This document shows, in pieces, positions 42,822-52,615 of a stretch of 64,000 nt of DNA. A program made the position numbers and the translations under genes. The stretch is from an uncultured Sphingomonadaceae bacterium. Lineage in GTDB: Bacteria; Pseudomonadota; Alphaproteobacteria; Sphingomonadales; Sphingomonadaceae. Position 1 is the stretch's first letter, and every line of letters begins with the position of its first letter. Location: contig CAIQHF010000022.1 in assembly GCA_903871605.1 (NCBI GenBank), positions 62,001-126,000 of the forward strand, in the 5' to 3' direction. Below the pieces are notes generated by a model. That model was given only the letters and a program-made list of their open reading frames with translations, did no database searches and was not told where the DNA came from.

Positions 42822-42996
42822 TTAGGAACGCGGACAACATGGCAGGAATGAGGTCCGCAAGAGCCTCCTCGCGGCCGTAGGCTTCCCTGTATAAAGCGGC
42901 ATATGCCGCGAGGTCGATTGCGAGATCCGGCATGACGCTGATATTCAATTTGACCGGAGTACGATCAGGAAGTTGACCGAGCTTCAGTTCGGGCAT
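42778..42996 (-). CDS. DUF2274 domain protein
   Basis: KLGQLPDRTPVKLNISVMPDLAIDLAAYAALYREAYG; adjacent to trbI as in trb-type ICEs. Confidence 0.7.
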   Translation of the reverse strand: MPELKLGQLPDRTPVKLNISVMPDLAIDLAAYAALYREAYGREEALADLIPAMLSAFLNGDRAFARSRSTRK

Positions 42997-43006
42997 GTCG
43001 CGTCTC

Positions 43007-44236
43007 CTAACTTTTCCAAGGCGCCAAGATCAGGTCGCGATCAACCAGCAGCCGAACGGGAGCGCCGGGCCTGATCGTAAGCGTCGGCTGGACGTCGAGC
43101 GCATGCGCCGTCAGCTGGTCGCCCGCACGCGATACATTCTGTTGCCCGGACTGCCGGATCGCCTCGACCAGGCCCCCATTGCCGCTGAACTGCAGATCCG
43201 AGCCAATGCCCAGTATCGTCGAGATCGCGACGCCCTTGAGCAGCTGCCAGGTGTGGAAATCCACCTTGTCCTGCAGACCAGCATAGCCCGACGGATCGGT
43301 CGCGGGCATATTGTCGAGACTGATCGAACTGCCGTCGGGAAGGATGATCCGCTGCCAGACGACGAGTGCGCGCTTCTGTCCGAAGGCAACGACGCTATCA
43401 TAATTCCCGATCATCCTTGCCCCTTGTGGGACCAGCAGGATCCTGCCTGTCGGGCTGTCGAAGACATCTTCGGTCACTTGCGCGGTCACCATGCCAGGCA
43501 GATCCGAGCGCAGGCCGGTGATCAGGCTCGCGGAGATCATGCTGCCGGCAGAGATGAGATAGGGTGATGGGGCCGCCACCAGACTGTGCAGGTTCGCCGT
43601 TCCCTCCTTGGCGAGGGCTCCAACGAAATCGGCCTTATGGCCCTGCCCATTCGGATCGTGCGTCGGATCCAGCGAGAGGCCAGGCTTTTCGCTAGAAACT
43701 GTCGGAGCCGCCGGGGCGGCCGTTACTGCCGGGGCAACCGGCGATGCAGCGCTCGCGTTGACCAGCAATCCCGATTGCAGCGCCGCCTTGGCCTCCGCGA
43801 CCTGCTGCTGGCGCGCGGTCTCGGCTGCTTGGGCGGCTTGTTGCTGCTCGGCCGGGGGTGGCGTCAACAACGTGCGCTGCTGCTGATCGGCCATTGCCTT
43901 GCCGAGGTCGCCGGGAAGCGGCGGCCCTAGCCTCGGTACATCGGCATAGGTCTTTGCCAACCCCTTGAGACTGTCGCCAGCGGGGTTCGATACCGGCTGA
44001 GATCGGTCCTGGGCGGAAGCGCCCTTGCCGCCCCCGCCGTGGCGAAGAGCCACCCAGGTCGCGAGCAGAATGAAGGCCATCGCAGCCGAAGTCAGCGCGA
44101 TGACGGCGCCGCGCTTGATCCGAATGGCTCGCCTGGGACGCGCGCGGATCGCCAAAGTCTCGGGATCGACCTTCGGGGGCGGCGCCGAAGGCTTTGACGC
44201 GTCCTGCCCGGGCGCGACGGCAGCGGCCTCGTTCAT
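43007..44236 (-). CDS. trbI: Conjugal transfer protein TrbI
   Basis: YLISAGSMISASLITGLRSDLPGMVTAQVTEDVFDSPTGRILLVPQGARMIGNYDS. Confidence 0.92.
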   Translation of the reverse strand: MNEAAAVAPGQDASKPSAPPPKVDPETLAIRARPRRAIRIKRGAVIALTSAAMAFILLATWVALRHGGGGKGASAQDRSQPVSNPAGDSLKGLAKTYADVPRLGPPLPGDLGKAMADQQQRTLLTPPPAEQQQAAQAAETARQQQVAEAKAALQSGLLVNASAASPVAPAVTAAPAAPTVSSEKPGLSLDPTHDPNGQGHKADFVGALAKEGTANLHSLVAAPSPYLISAGSMISASLITGLRSDLPGMVTAQVTEDVFDSPTGRILLVPQGARMIGNYDSVVAFGQKRALVVWQRIILPDGSSISLDNMPATDPSGYAGLQDKVDFHTWQLLKGVAISTILGIGSDLQFSGNGGLVEAIRQSGQQNVSRAGDQLTAHALDVQPTLTIRPGAPVRLLVDRDLILAPWKS

Positions 44237-45204
44237 GACGCCCTCCGTGCCGAGACCTGGTCTGCGGTGCGCGCGATCCGCACGACCTGCTGGTGCTTGA
44301 GCCCGAGCCGCAGTTCGGCCACGTCGAACAGCCGGTCGACGACGTAGAACCGGCCTTTCACCCGGTAGTTGACCAGCTGGGCGGTCCCCCTGGCATCGAC
44401 CAGGAAGAGCGGCGGCGCCTCCCCGGTGCCAAGATCGGCGGGAAATTCGATGAAGGTCTGGCGGCCGTCGTCGAATGCGCGCGTCGGCCGCCAACCCGGC
44501 TGGTCGCCGCTGATCGCATAGTTGAAGTGCAGCTGGGTCACGTCGATCCCGGTTGCCACCGGCGCCGCGGCCTCGGCCTGCTCGGCCGCCTTGCGCAGCG
44601 CGATCAACTGGTCGGCAGGATAGGTCCAGGACAGCGCCGCCATTGCCGTCCGCGCCGTGCTGGTCAGCGCCACATAATAGATGCGCCGGTCAGTGGTGAT
44701 GACGAGATTGGTTGACAGCCCGCTGGTGAAGGGCTTGACCAGGACGTGCGTGCGCTTGGCATCGCCCGAGCCGCTGCTGGTGTCGCCGATCACCCAACGC
44801 ACGGTGTCGCCCGACGCGACCGAGCCCAGCGTCTCACCCGGCTGCAGCGCGATGTCGGTGACCTGGCCGGGTGCCGTGTAGGCATGGAAGATCGCGCCCT
44901 CGACGAACGGATAGACCTGGACTGCGCCGAGGAAGCCGCGGGCATCGGGTTCTTGGGTGGCAGCGCGGTTCGCCGACAGGATGCGGGAGGCTTCTGGCGA
45001 TGTGCGCCGATAACGGGGCGCATGCGGCCGAAATGCCGACGCCTTCGGCTGTGCGGCTGCTAGGACCGTGGCCGATCTGGTCGCCGCAGGTGCCACCGCA
45101 ACAGGCGGCGCCGTGGGCGCCATGGACCGGGCCGCCGGCGGCGCATTGCCCACAAGTAGGATGGACGCGCCGGTCAGAAGCGGAAAGACAAGCAAGCGGG
45201 TCAT
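44233..45204 (-). CDS. trbG: Conjugal transfer protein TrbG
   Basis: AIFHAYTAPGQVTDIALQPGETL; TNLVITTDRRIYYVAL; FNYAISGDQPGWRPTRAFDDGRQTFIEFP. Confidence 0.9.
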   Translation of the reverse strand: MTRLLVFPLLTGASILLVGNAPPAARSMAPTAPPVAVAPAATRSATVLAAAQPKASAFRPHAPRYRRTSPEASRILSANRAATQEPDARGFLGAVQVYPFVEGAIFHAYTAPGQVTDIALQPGETLGSVASGDTVRWVIGDTSSGSGDAKRTHVLVKPFTSGLSTNLVITTDRRIYYVALTSTARTAMAALSWTYPADQLIALRKAAEQAEAAAPVATGIDVTQLHFNYAISGDQPGWRPTRAFDDGRQTFIEFPADLGTGEAPPLFLVDARGTAQLVNYRVKGRFYVVDRLFDVAELRLGLKHQQVVRIARTADQVSARRAS

Positions 45205-45953
45205 GGCTGGACCTCCGGGGTAGATTGGGTTTCGAGCGTGGGGAGTGTGGGTGCCGGCACGGGCGCCAGCGGCTCGAGCTCGCGGCTCCAGTCTATCGCG
45301 TCGACATAGATGCCGAGCGGGTTCTTGCGCAGCGCGTCGGCGGTCGTCGGCGGATCGGTCACGATCGTCAGGATCGCGGTCCAGTGAGACGTCTTGGTAA
45401 GCGCGCCGTGGTCGTAGGCGGTCTCGATCCACTTGACCTGGAAGGAGCGATCAGAAGCACGCACCACGCTGGTGACCTGTACCGACACGCTATGCTCGCC
45501 GATGAGCGCAAAGGGATCGGCGGTGCGCTCATAGTCGCTGAGCGCCTGCGCGCCGCGCTTGGTGGTGAAATCATACTCTTCCAACCAGGCGTTCCGCATC
45601 AGCACCGGATCGATCGAGATGGTGCGCACGGCGCTGATGAAGTGGCCGAGATGCCAGGCGATCTGCGGATCGGTCGGCTGATAGCTGGCTTCAGCCGGCG
45701 ACACCGCCCTCGCCTCGCCGAGCCGGTCGACCTCGACGACATAGGGCGTGACGCGGCTCTGCAGCGACTGCCAGACCAGGCCGCTCGAGAGACCGATCGA
45801 CAAGCCGAGACCGCCGAGTGCCATCAGCCGCCAGTTGCGCGCCTGGACGCGGGCCGAGCCGAGCCGATCGTCCCAGAGCTGGCCGGCGCGCCGATAGGGC
45901 GTCTCGGGCTCGGGTGTGCGTCCGTAGCGCTGGACGCCGCGCTTGAAATGCAT
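45201..45953 (-). CDS. trbF: Conjugal transfer protein TrbF
   Basis: TPYRRAGQLWDDRLGSARVQARNWRLMALG; NPLGIYVDAIDWSRE. Confidence 0.9.
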   Translation of the reverse strand: MHFKRGVQRYGRTPEPETPYRRAGQLWDDRLGSARVQARNWRLMALGGLGLSIGLSSGLVWQSLQSRVTPYVVEVDRLGEARAVSPAEASYQPTDPQIAWHLGHFISAVRTISIDPVLMRNAWLEEYDFTTKRGAQALSDYERTADPFALIGEHSVSVQVTSVVRASDRSFQVKWIETAYDHGALTKTSHWTAILTIVTDPPTTADALRKNPLGIYVDAIDWSRELEPLAPVPAPTLPTLETQSTPEVQP

Positions 45954-45957
45954 GGGG

Positions 45958-47268
45958 TCAGTCCTCCTTTTCGCTGATGTCGGGGGTGGCCGAGGCGCCG
46001 CCGCCATCGCCTTCCTTGAGCGTCTGCGCGGCAGTCTGGCGATGATAGCGGGCGGTCTGCTCGGATCGGATTTGGCGGGCCCAGTCGGGCGCACCCGAAG
46101 ATGTCCCCTGCCCGCTGCTCGAACCGCCAGCCGACGCCGGCTTGCCGATCATCGCGCGGGTCGCAGCGTTGCGGCCGGCTCCGGCGGCGTCGCCGAGACC
46201 GAGTGCGCCAGAGACCTTCGCTTTGGCCGCATTGCCGGCGGCGTGCGCGACGCCGCCCATGCCGGCACCGAGCGAGGTTTCGCCAACCGCCGCTTGCCCG
46301 AGTCCGAAGGCGGTGGACGCAGCCGATCCCATTGCGGTGCCGGCACGGATCGCGCCGAGCGCAGCACCGCCTGCGGCGCCCGCCGCACCCATGGCGGCGC
46401 TGCCAGCAAGCGCCAGCGTCCCGCCCGCACCAATCGCCGTGCCGACCGCGGCGCCAGCGCCGAGCTGCGGCGCGCCAGCAACGAGCCCGGAGGCGATGCT
46501 CGGACCAAAGATGCCGAGACCGAACAGCGACAGGGCGGCAAGCATCAGGCTCATTGCCTGCCCGATGTCGGGCTGGTGACCCTGCAGCGCTGTCGTGAAC
46601 TGCGTGAAGAAGGTCGAGCCGATCCCGACGATGATCGCCAGCACCATAACCTTGACGCCGGAGGAGACGACATTGCCGAGCACGCGTTCGGCGAGGAAGC
46701 TGGTCCGGTTCCAGAGTGCGAAGGGCACCAATACGAAGCCGGCGAGACTGGTAAGCTTGAACTCGAGGATCGTCACGAACAGCTGGACGGCGAGCACGAA
46801 GAAGGCGAGCACCACGACCATCCAGGCGAACAGCAGCACGATGATGGTCAGGAAATTGTCGAAGAAGCTCGCAAAGCCCATCATCTGCGAGGCCTGGTTG
46901 AGCAGCGGCCAGGCCGCCGAGAAGCCGGTGCCGGCAAGCTTGCCAGGCTTGAGCAGGTCGTCCGCCGAAAGCCCCCCGCCCCCCGCCTCCAGACCGATCG
47001 CGGCGAACGATCGGTAGATGATGTCGGCGAGCGCCGAGAAGCTGTTGAGGATATAGGCGAAGGCGCCGACATAGAGGATCTTGCGCACGAAGCGCGCGAT
47101 CACATCCTGTTCGCCGCCGAGCGCCCAGAATAGGCCGGCGAGCGTCGCGTCGAGCCCGATCAGCAGCACGGTCAGCGAATGGACGTCGCCACCGATCAGC
47201 CCGAAGCCGCTGTCGATATAGGTCGAGAAGACGCTAAGGAACTGGTCGATGACATTGAGGTCGTTCAC
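45958..47268 (-). CDS. trbL: P-type conjugative transfer protein TrbL
   Basis: NVIDQFLSVFSTYIDSGFGLIGGDVHSLTVLLIGLDATLAGLFWALGG; polytopic; Ala/Gly-rich C-terminus. Confidence 0.9.
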   Translation of the reverse strand: MNDLNVIDQFLSVFSTYIDSGFGLIGGDVHSLTVLLIGLDATLAGLFWALGGEQDVIARFVRKILYVGAFAYILNSFSALADIIYRSFAAIGLEAGGGGLSADDLLKPGKLAGTGFSAAWPLLNQASQMMGFASFFDNFLTIIVLLFAWMVVVLAFFVLAVQLFVTILEFKLTSLAGFVLVPFALWNRTSFLAERVLGNVVSSGVKVMVLAIIVGIGSTFFTQFTTALQGHQPDIGQAMSLMLAALSLFGLGIFGPSIASGLVAGAPQLGAGAAVGTAIGAGGTLALAGSAAMGAAGAAGGAALGAIRAGTAMGSAASTAFGLGQAAVGETSLGAGMGGVAHAAGNAAKAKVSGALGLGDAAGAGRNAATRAMIGKPASAGGSSSGQGTSSGAPDWARQIRSEQTARYHRQTAAQTLKEGDGGGASATPDISEKED

Positions 47269-47388
47269 GAACCAACTCCTGTGCTGAGCAAATCCGCGGG
47301 ACGCGTCCTGTGGGGAGCGGCAGTCCGCGCCCCGCGGTGGCAGTGACAGTTAGGGGCGACCGTCACCGCCCGATCCGGCTCTGGGCCT

Positions 47389-48111
47389 CTAGCGGGGAGT
47401 GTAGGCCGAGCCGGAACCGAGAAAGGCTTTGGTCGCCGCCTGCGCGTCGATGCTGGCCTGCGCGCGCGTCGCGGAGGCCGTCGCATCGGCGCGGCCTTGG
47501 GCCGCCGCCATCTGCTGGATCTGGAGCTGCTGCTTGGCGGTGAGCGCAAGCAGCTGGTTGGTCGCCTGCGCCACCTGAAGCGCGCCTTGCGATGACTGGC
47601 TCCGCGCCGACAGCGTCGCGAGCGTCGCTGCATCGGCACTGATGTTCTCGGCGATCTGGCTCTGCGTCGCCATCGTCTGATGAAACGCCGCCAAGGTCGC
47701 CGCCATCCGCGTCTGTGCTGCCGCGACCTGCGCACTGGTCGTCGACGCCGTGCCACCCTGCCCCGGAAATAGCCGGGTGAATTCGGCGTCGATGCTGCTG
47801 ACGTTGAAGCTGACGCCTTGGGCCTGGCCCATCAGCGTCTGGATCTTCTGAAGCGTGGTGGTGAGCTGCTGCAGCTCGGGGAAATTGAAGCTGGTCAGGT
47901 TCTTCGCCTGATTGCTCAGCATCGTCGCCTGGTTCTGTAGCGCTTTGATCTGGTTATCAATCTGGGTGAGCGTGCGTTCGGCGGTCAGAAGATTTTGCGC
48001 GAAATTGCTCGAGTCAAACACGGCCCATTGCGCACGTGCCGGACTGACGAGCGCCATCGCGGCGGCAAGCAAGACTGGCATGAGCGGGCGAGAAGGACGA
48101 CGCGGTTTCAT
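47389..48111 (-). CDS. trbJ: P-type conjugative transfer protein TrbJ
   Basis: VFDSSNFAQNLLTAERTLTQIDNQIKALQNQA with signal peptide. Confidence 0.88.
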   Translation of the reverse strand: MKPRRPSRPLMPVLLAAAMALVSPARAQWAVFDSSNFAQNLLTAERTLTQIDNQIKALQNQATMLSNQAKNLTSFNFPELQQLTTTLQKIQTLMGQAQGVSFNVSSIDAEFTRLFPGQGGTASTTSAQVAAAQTRMAATLAAFHQTMATQSQIAENISADAATLATLSARSQSSQGALQVAQATNQLLALTAKQQLQIQQMAAAQGRADATASATRAQASIDAQAATKAFLGSGSAYTPR

Positions 48112-50576
48112 GATACATCTCCATTCTGGGAGTGGGGGGCGGCCGGATGCGGGAAGTCGGCAAGCAGCTGCACGGCCCAGTCGAGACCGACATCGCTGAG
48201 GAAGCGGGCGGCAAAGTCGGGAGCGCCGTGCTCGGCGAGCAGCCGGTCGATCCGGCGCTGCGACGCCGGGTCGGACGCTCCGCACAGCGCAAGCGCGATC
48301 GGTCCAAGGCCAAGCTCGAACAGCCGGTTGCCGCACGCCGACTGGAGATAATAGTGCCGTTTCGGGGTAGCCCTGCTGATCAGCTCGATCTGGCGGTCGT
48401 TGAGCCCGAAGCGCGCATAGGCGATCCTTCCCTGCGGCTCGATCGCCCGGTCATTGGGCAGCAATATGCGCTGCGGACAGCTCTCGATGATGGCAGGAGC
48501 GATCTGGCTCTCGGCGATGTCGGCCAGACTCTGTGTCGCGAACAGGACTGCGACATTCTTCTTGCGCAGCGTCTTCAGCCATTCGCGGATGCGAGCCGCG
48601 AACAGCGGATGGTCGAGGAAGATCCAGGCCTCGTCGAGGATCAGCAGCGTCGGCCGTCCATCGAAGCGCGCCTCGAGCCGGTGGAAGAGATAGGTCAGCA
48701 CGGGCGCGACCGCGCCGCTCTGACCGAGCAGCGACTCGGTCTCGAAACATTGCACGTCGGCAAATGCCGCGTCGGCTACATCCGGCTCTGCCGCATCCAG
48801 CAGCCGACCATATGGTCCTTCGAGCGTATAGGGCGTGAGCGCGGATCTGAGCGCATTGGACTGGAGCAGCAGCGTCAGCCCGGTGAGCGTGCGCTCGTTT
48901 TCCGGCGCGGAAGCGAGATTATCGAGCGCGGACCAGACGATCTCCTTGATCTCGGGCGTCACCAGCACGCGCTCATGCGCGAGCAGCGCTGCGATCCAGT
49001 CGGCGGCCCAGGCGCGTTCGCTGGCACGGTCAATGCGGCGCAGCGGCTGGAAAGCGATGGCGGCGCCATCGTCGGCGCTGAGACCCAGCGCATGATGCGC
49101 GCCGCCCATGGCCAGCACCGCGGCGCGCGCCGAAAAGCCCTTGTCGAAGATGATCAGCTGCGAGCCTGCATAGCGGCGGAACTGCAGCGCGATGAGTGCC
49201 AGCAACACCGACTTGCCCGCCCCCGTCGGGCCGACCACCAGCATATGACCGACGTCGCCGACATGCGTCGCGAGACGGAACGGCGTCGATCCCGATGTCT
49301 GCGCGACCAGTAGTGCTGGCGCCTGCAGATGATCGTTCGCGGCTGGTCCTGCCCACACGCTCGACAGCGGCATGAGATGAGCGAGGTTCAGCGTGTGGAC
49401 CAGCGGCTGGCGGACATTGGCATAAGCCTGCCCCGGTAGTGACGAGAGCCAGGCCTCGACGGCGTTCACGCCTTCGCGGATGCAGGTGAAGCCGAGCCCG
49501 TTGATGATCCGCTCGGCGGCGCGCACCTTCTCCTCGACCCGCGCGCGGTCGCTGTCGGAAACCGTGATGGTGGTGGTCATATAGCCGAAGGCGACATGAT
49601 CGCCGCCGAGCGCCTGCAGCGCGAGGTCGGCATCGACGACCTTGTTGTCGGCGTCGCTGTCGAGCAGCGGCGACGGCTGATTGTACATCACCTCGCGCAG
49701 CAACGCGGTGATCGACTTGCGCTTGTTGAACCACTGCCGGCGCAGCTTGGTCAGCGCCTTGGTCGCATCGGTTTTGTCGAGCGCGATGAAGCGGGTGACC
49801 CAGCGATAGGCGAAATCCTGATGGTTGAGCGCATCGAGGATCCCCGGCCGGCTGACATTGGGGAAGCCGAAGATGGTCAGCGTGCGCAGATGCCGGTCGC
49901 CGAGCCTGGGCTCGAGACCACCCGCCAAGGGCGTGTCCGCCAACAGTCCGTCCAGATAGAGCGGTGTCTCGGGCGCGGCGACGGGATGCCGCTGCGTCGA
50001 GACGGTGTCGTGCAGATAAGTGAGCGTCTCGGCCGAACCCAGCGACAGCATCTCAGGCATGATCGCCGAAAATAGATCGAGCGCGCGGTCGGTCTCGGCG
50101 ATGAAGCTCTGCAGCGCGGCGCGCCAGTCGCGGCCGGTCTCGCTTTCGGGGCGTTCGATCAGCGACCGGCCAGCAGCGTCGCTGCTGTCGGCGGGCGGCA
50201 GCCAGCTCAGCGTCAAATGGAAGCGGCTCTCATAATGGCGACCTTCGGCGCGAAAGCCCGCCATGCGCTCGCGGTCGACGGCCCAGGAGGCGGCGTCCGG
50301 AAACGCGCTGTCGGGATAGGCCAGAGCCTCGCGGCGCTCCGCCTCGAAGAACAAAGCCCAGCCCGAGCCGAAGCGCTTGAGGACATTGTTCGCCCGCGCG
50401 CAGGCCGAGACCAGTTCGGCCTCGGTCGCGGACTCAAGATCGGGGCCGCGAAATGCCAGCGTGCGCTGGAAGCTGCCGTCCTTGTTGAGGACGATGCCGG
50501 GCGCGACCAGCGCCGCCCAGGGCAGATGATCGGCAAGCCGATCGGCCGACGTGCGATATTCGTGCAGCGCTAGCAT
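48108..50576 (-). CDS. trbE: Conjugal transfer ATPase TrbE (VirB4-like)
   Basis: VVGPTGAGKSVLLALIALQFRRY Walker A; LLILDEAWIFLDHPLFA Walker B. Confidence 0.93.
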   Translation of the reverse strand: MLALHEYRTSADRLADHLPWAALVAPGIVLNKDGSFQRTLAFRGPDLESATEAELVSACARANNVLKRFGSGWALFFEAERREALAYPDSAFPDAASWAVDRERMAGFRAEGRHYESRFHLTLSWLPPADSSDAAGRSLIERPESETGRDWRAALQSFIAETDRALDLFSAIMPEMLSLGSAETLTYLHDTVSTQRHPVAAPETPLYLDGLLADTPLAGGLEPRLGDRHLRTLTIFGFPNVSRPGILDALNHQDFAYRWVTRFIALDKTDATKALTKLRRQWFNKRKSITALLREVMYNQPSPLLDSDADNKVVDADLALQALGGDHVAFGYMTTTITVSDSDRARVEEKVRAAERIINGLGFTCIREGVNAVEAWLSSLPGQAYANVRQPLVHTLNLAHLMPLSSVWAGPAANDHLQAPALLVAQTSGSTPFRLATHVGDVGHMLVVGPTGAGKSVLLALIALQFRRYAGSQLIIFDKGFSARAAVLAMGGAHHALGLSADDGAAIAFQPLRRIDRASERAWAADWIAALLAHERVLVTPEIKEIVWSALDNLASAPENERTLTGLTLLLQSNALRSALTPYTLEGPYGRLLDAAEPDVADAAFADVQCFETESLLGQSGAVAPVLTYLFHRLEARFDGRPTLLILDEAWIFLDHPLFAARIREWLKTLRKKNVAVLFATQSLADIAESQIAPAIIESCPQRILLPNDRAIEPQGRIAYARFGLNDRQIELISRATPKRHYYLQSACGNRLFELGLGPIALALCGASDPASQRRIDRLLAEHGAPDFAARFLSDVGLDWAVQLLADFPHPAAPHSQNGDVS

Positions 50577-50857
50577 GCCCAATATCCCTTCTGACGAAGA
50601 TGGCGGAGCAGCACGGGCGCGAAATAGGGATCCCGCCGGGCTGCAAAGACGGCGAGGCTGTGCCCCGCCGCCCAGAGCAGGAGGCCGGCCACCCATTGCT
50701 GGAGCCCCAGGCCGACGGCGGCCGAGATCGTCCCGATGACGATCGCGAGACCACGAGGTGCGCCGCCCAGCAGGATCGGCGACCCGAGCGCGCTGTGGAT
50801 CGGGACCTCGAAGCCGGGAATGTGTCCGGCGTGCTGATGGGTGGCAGGCATGGTCAT
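50570..50857 (-). CDS. trbD: Conjugal transfer protein TrbD (VirB3-like)
   Basis: GFEVPIHSALGSPILLGGAPRGLAIVIGTISAAVGL; position between trbC and trbE. Confidence 0.88.
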   Translation of the reverse strand: MTMPATHQHAGHIPGFEVPIHSALGSPILLGGAPRGLAIVIGTISAAVGLGLQQWVAGLLLWAAGHSLAVFAARRDPYFAPVLLRHLRQKGYWAC

Positions 50858-51204
50858 GCGATCAGCGCCCCGCCGCCGAAGCTGAAGAAGCTGAGGAAGA
50901 AGCTCGAAGCGGCAAAGGCGATCGACAGGCCGAACACGATCTGGATGAGCCGGCGAAAGCCACCGCTGCTCTCGCCGAACGCGAGCCCCAGGCCGGTCGC
51001 GATGATGACGATGACCGCCATGATCTTCGCCACCGGTCCCTGGACCGAGTCGAGCACGGACTGCAGCGGCGCTTCCCACGGCATGCCCGTCCCGGCGGCG
51101 TGGGCGGGCGAAGCGGCGAACGCCATCGACAGCCCGACACCGAGGGCGAGTGGATGAAGCAGGCGGGCCACAAAACGGCGGCCGCGAACGGACGGCAAAG
51201 TCAT
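50854..51204 (-). CDS. trbC: TrbC/VirB2 pilin
   Basis: Signal peptide, MPWEAPLQSVLDSVQGPVAKIMAVIVIIATGLGLAFGE. Confidence 0.88.
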   Translation of the reverse strand: MTLPSVRGRRFVARLLHPLALGVGLSMAFAASPAHAAGTGMPWEAPLQSVLDSVQGPVAKIMAVIVIIATGLGLAFGESSGGFRRLIQIVFGLSIAFAASSFFLSFFSFGGGALIA

Positions 51205-52208
51205 GCTGGATCTCCTTGGGCGAGGTGGTCAGGCAGGATGTCGACGAGGGCGTATTCCCCGTCGGGATCGACGCCGGTCAGGCGTGCGATGCTGGCGATC
51301 CGGCGCTGCAGACCGCGGCCGGAGATGAAGACGATGAGATCGACCGCCTCGGCGACCAGCCGGCGCGGCACGGTGACCACCGCCTCTTGGACGAGCTGCT
51401 CGATCCGGGTGAGCGCGGCTGGTGCGCTATTGGCATGCACCGTCGCGATGCCGCCAGGATGTCCCGTATTCCAGGCTTTGAGCATATCGAGTGCTTCGGG
51501 GCCGCGGACCTCGCCGATGATGATCCGGTCGGGACGCAGCCGCAGCGTCGAGCGCAGCAGATCGGCCATGCTGACGCCAGCGGCCGAGTTCGCCCCCGCA
51601 CGACGCGTGCGGAGCGCCACCGTGTCGGCCGCCGGGCTCTGCAGCTCGCGTGTGTCCTCGATCAGGATCACGCGCTCGTCGAGCCCCGCCATCTCGGCGA
51701 GCAGCGCGTTGGCGAGCGTCGTCTTGCCAGAGCTCGTGCCGCCAGCGACGACGATGTTGCGGCGCTCGACGACGCCCAGCGACAATATCCGCGCCGCGTC
51801 GGGCGACATCAGGCCATCGGCCACATAGTCCACCAGGCGGTAGAGACGCTCGGCCGGTTTGCGGATCGCGAAACAGGGGCCGGTCGCGACCGGCGGCAGC
51901 ACGCCCTCGAAGCGCTCCCCTGCCCGGCCTTCCGCATGCGGCGGCAATTCCGCCGAGATGATCGGTGCGTCGCTATGGATCTCGGCACGCGCGTAGCTCG
52001 CGACGAGCCGGATGATCCGCTCGACCTGCTCGACCGACATGACGATGCCACTGTCGACCCGACCTTCCCCGAGGATGTCGAGGCGCAGCGATCCGTCGGG
52101 ATTGACCATGATCTCGATGACGCGGGGATCGCCGAGCGCCTCGGCGATCGCGGGGCCCATCGCGGTGCGCAGCATCGTGCGCCGACGGTCGGAGGAGAGC
52201 GTGCTCAC
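51201..52208 (-). CDS. trbB: P-type conjugative transfer ATPase TrbB (VirB11-like)
   Basis: VAGGTSSGKTTLANALLAEMA; LRPDRIIIGEVRGPEALDMLKAWNTGHPGGIATVHANSA. Confidence 0.93.
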   Translation of the reverse strand: MSTLSSDRRRTMLRTAMGPAIAEALGDPRVIEIMVNPDGSLRLDILGEGRVDSGIVMSVEQVERIIRLVASYARAEIHSDAPIISAELPPHAEGRAGERFEGVLPPVATGPCFAIRKPAERLYRLVDYVADGLMSPDAARILSLGVVERRNIVVAGGTSSGKTTLANALLAEMAGLDERVILIEDTRELQSPAADTVALRTRRAGANSAAGVSMADLLRSTLRLRPDRIIIGEVRGPEALDMLKAWNTGHPGGIATVHANSAPAALTRIEQLVQEAVVTVPRRLVAEAVDLIVFISGRGLQRRIASIARLTGVDPDGEYALVDILPDHLAQGDPA

Positions 52209-52612
52209 CGGCGCGCCTCCGGTCCAGGCACATCGATGGCACGCTTGCCGCCAGCGATCTGCCGCCCGACCTGCTCGACGAACGCGGCAAAACGGTCGCG
52301 CGCCATCGCGCGTCCGGCATGGTCGTCGCCCGCTAGCGGCGCATGAATCGAGAGTTCGTAGCGGACGAACAACGCCAGCGTTTCGAGCAGGATATGACCG
52401 TCGCGTTCAATCCGGCCGAGTGCCGTCACGATCCGATCGAGGCGTTGGCCGAAACGCTCGTCGATTTCGCTGGTCGCGCGCCGGTCGAGCCAGGACAGCA
52501 GGGCCTGCTCGAGCATGGCGGATTTTGTGACGCCGGGCTTCGTCGCCAGCGCTTCGAAGCGAAGGCTGGTCGCTGGCGTCAGATAGAATTGGTGACGAAC
52601 CTTCGTGCGCAT
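52205..52612 (-). CDS. CopG-family transcriptional regulator
   Basis: RHQFYLTPATSLRFEALATKPGVTKSAMLEQALLSWLDRR between trbB and traG. Confidence 0.75.
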   Translation of the reverse strand: MRTKVRHQFYLTPATSLRFEALATKPGVTKSAMLEQALLSWLDRRATSEIDERFGQRLDRIVTALGRIERDGHILLETLALFVRYELSIHAPLAGDDHAGRAMARDRFAAFVEQVGRQIAGGKRAIDVPGPEARR

Positions 52613-52615
52613 TGG

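Noticed and set aside
47269-47388. Possible trbK between trbL and trbJ
   Set aside because: No convincing minus-strand start codon or lipobox-bearing ORF in the gap.
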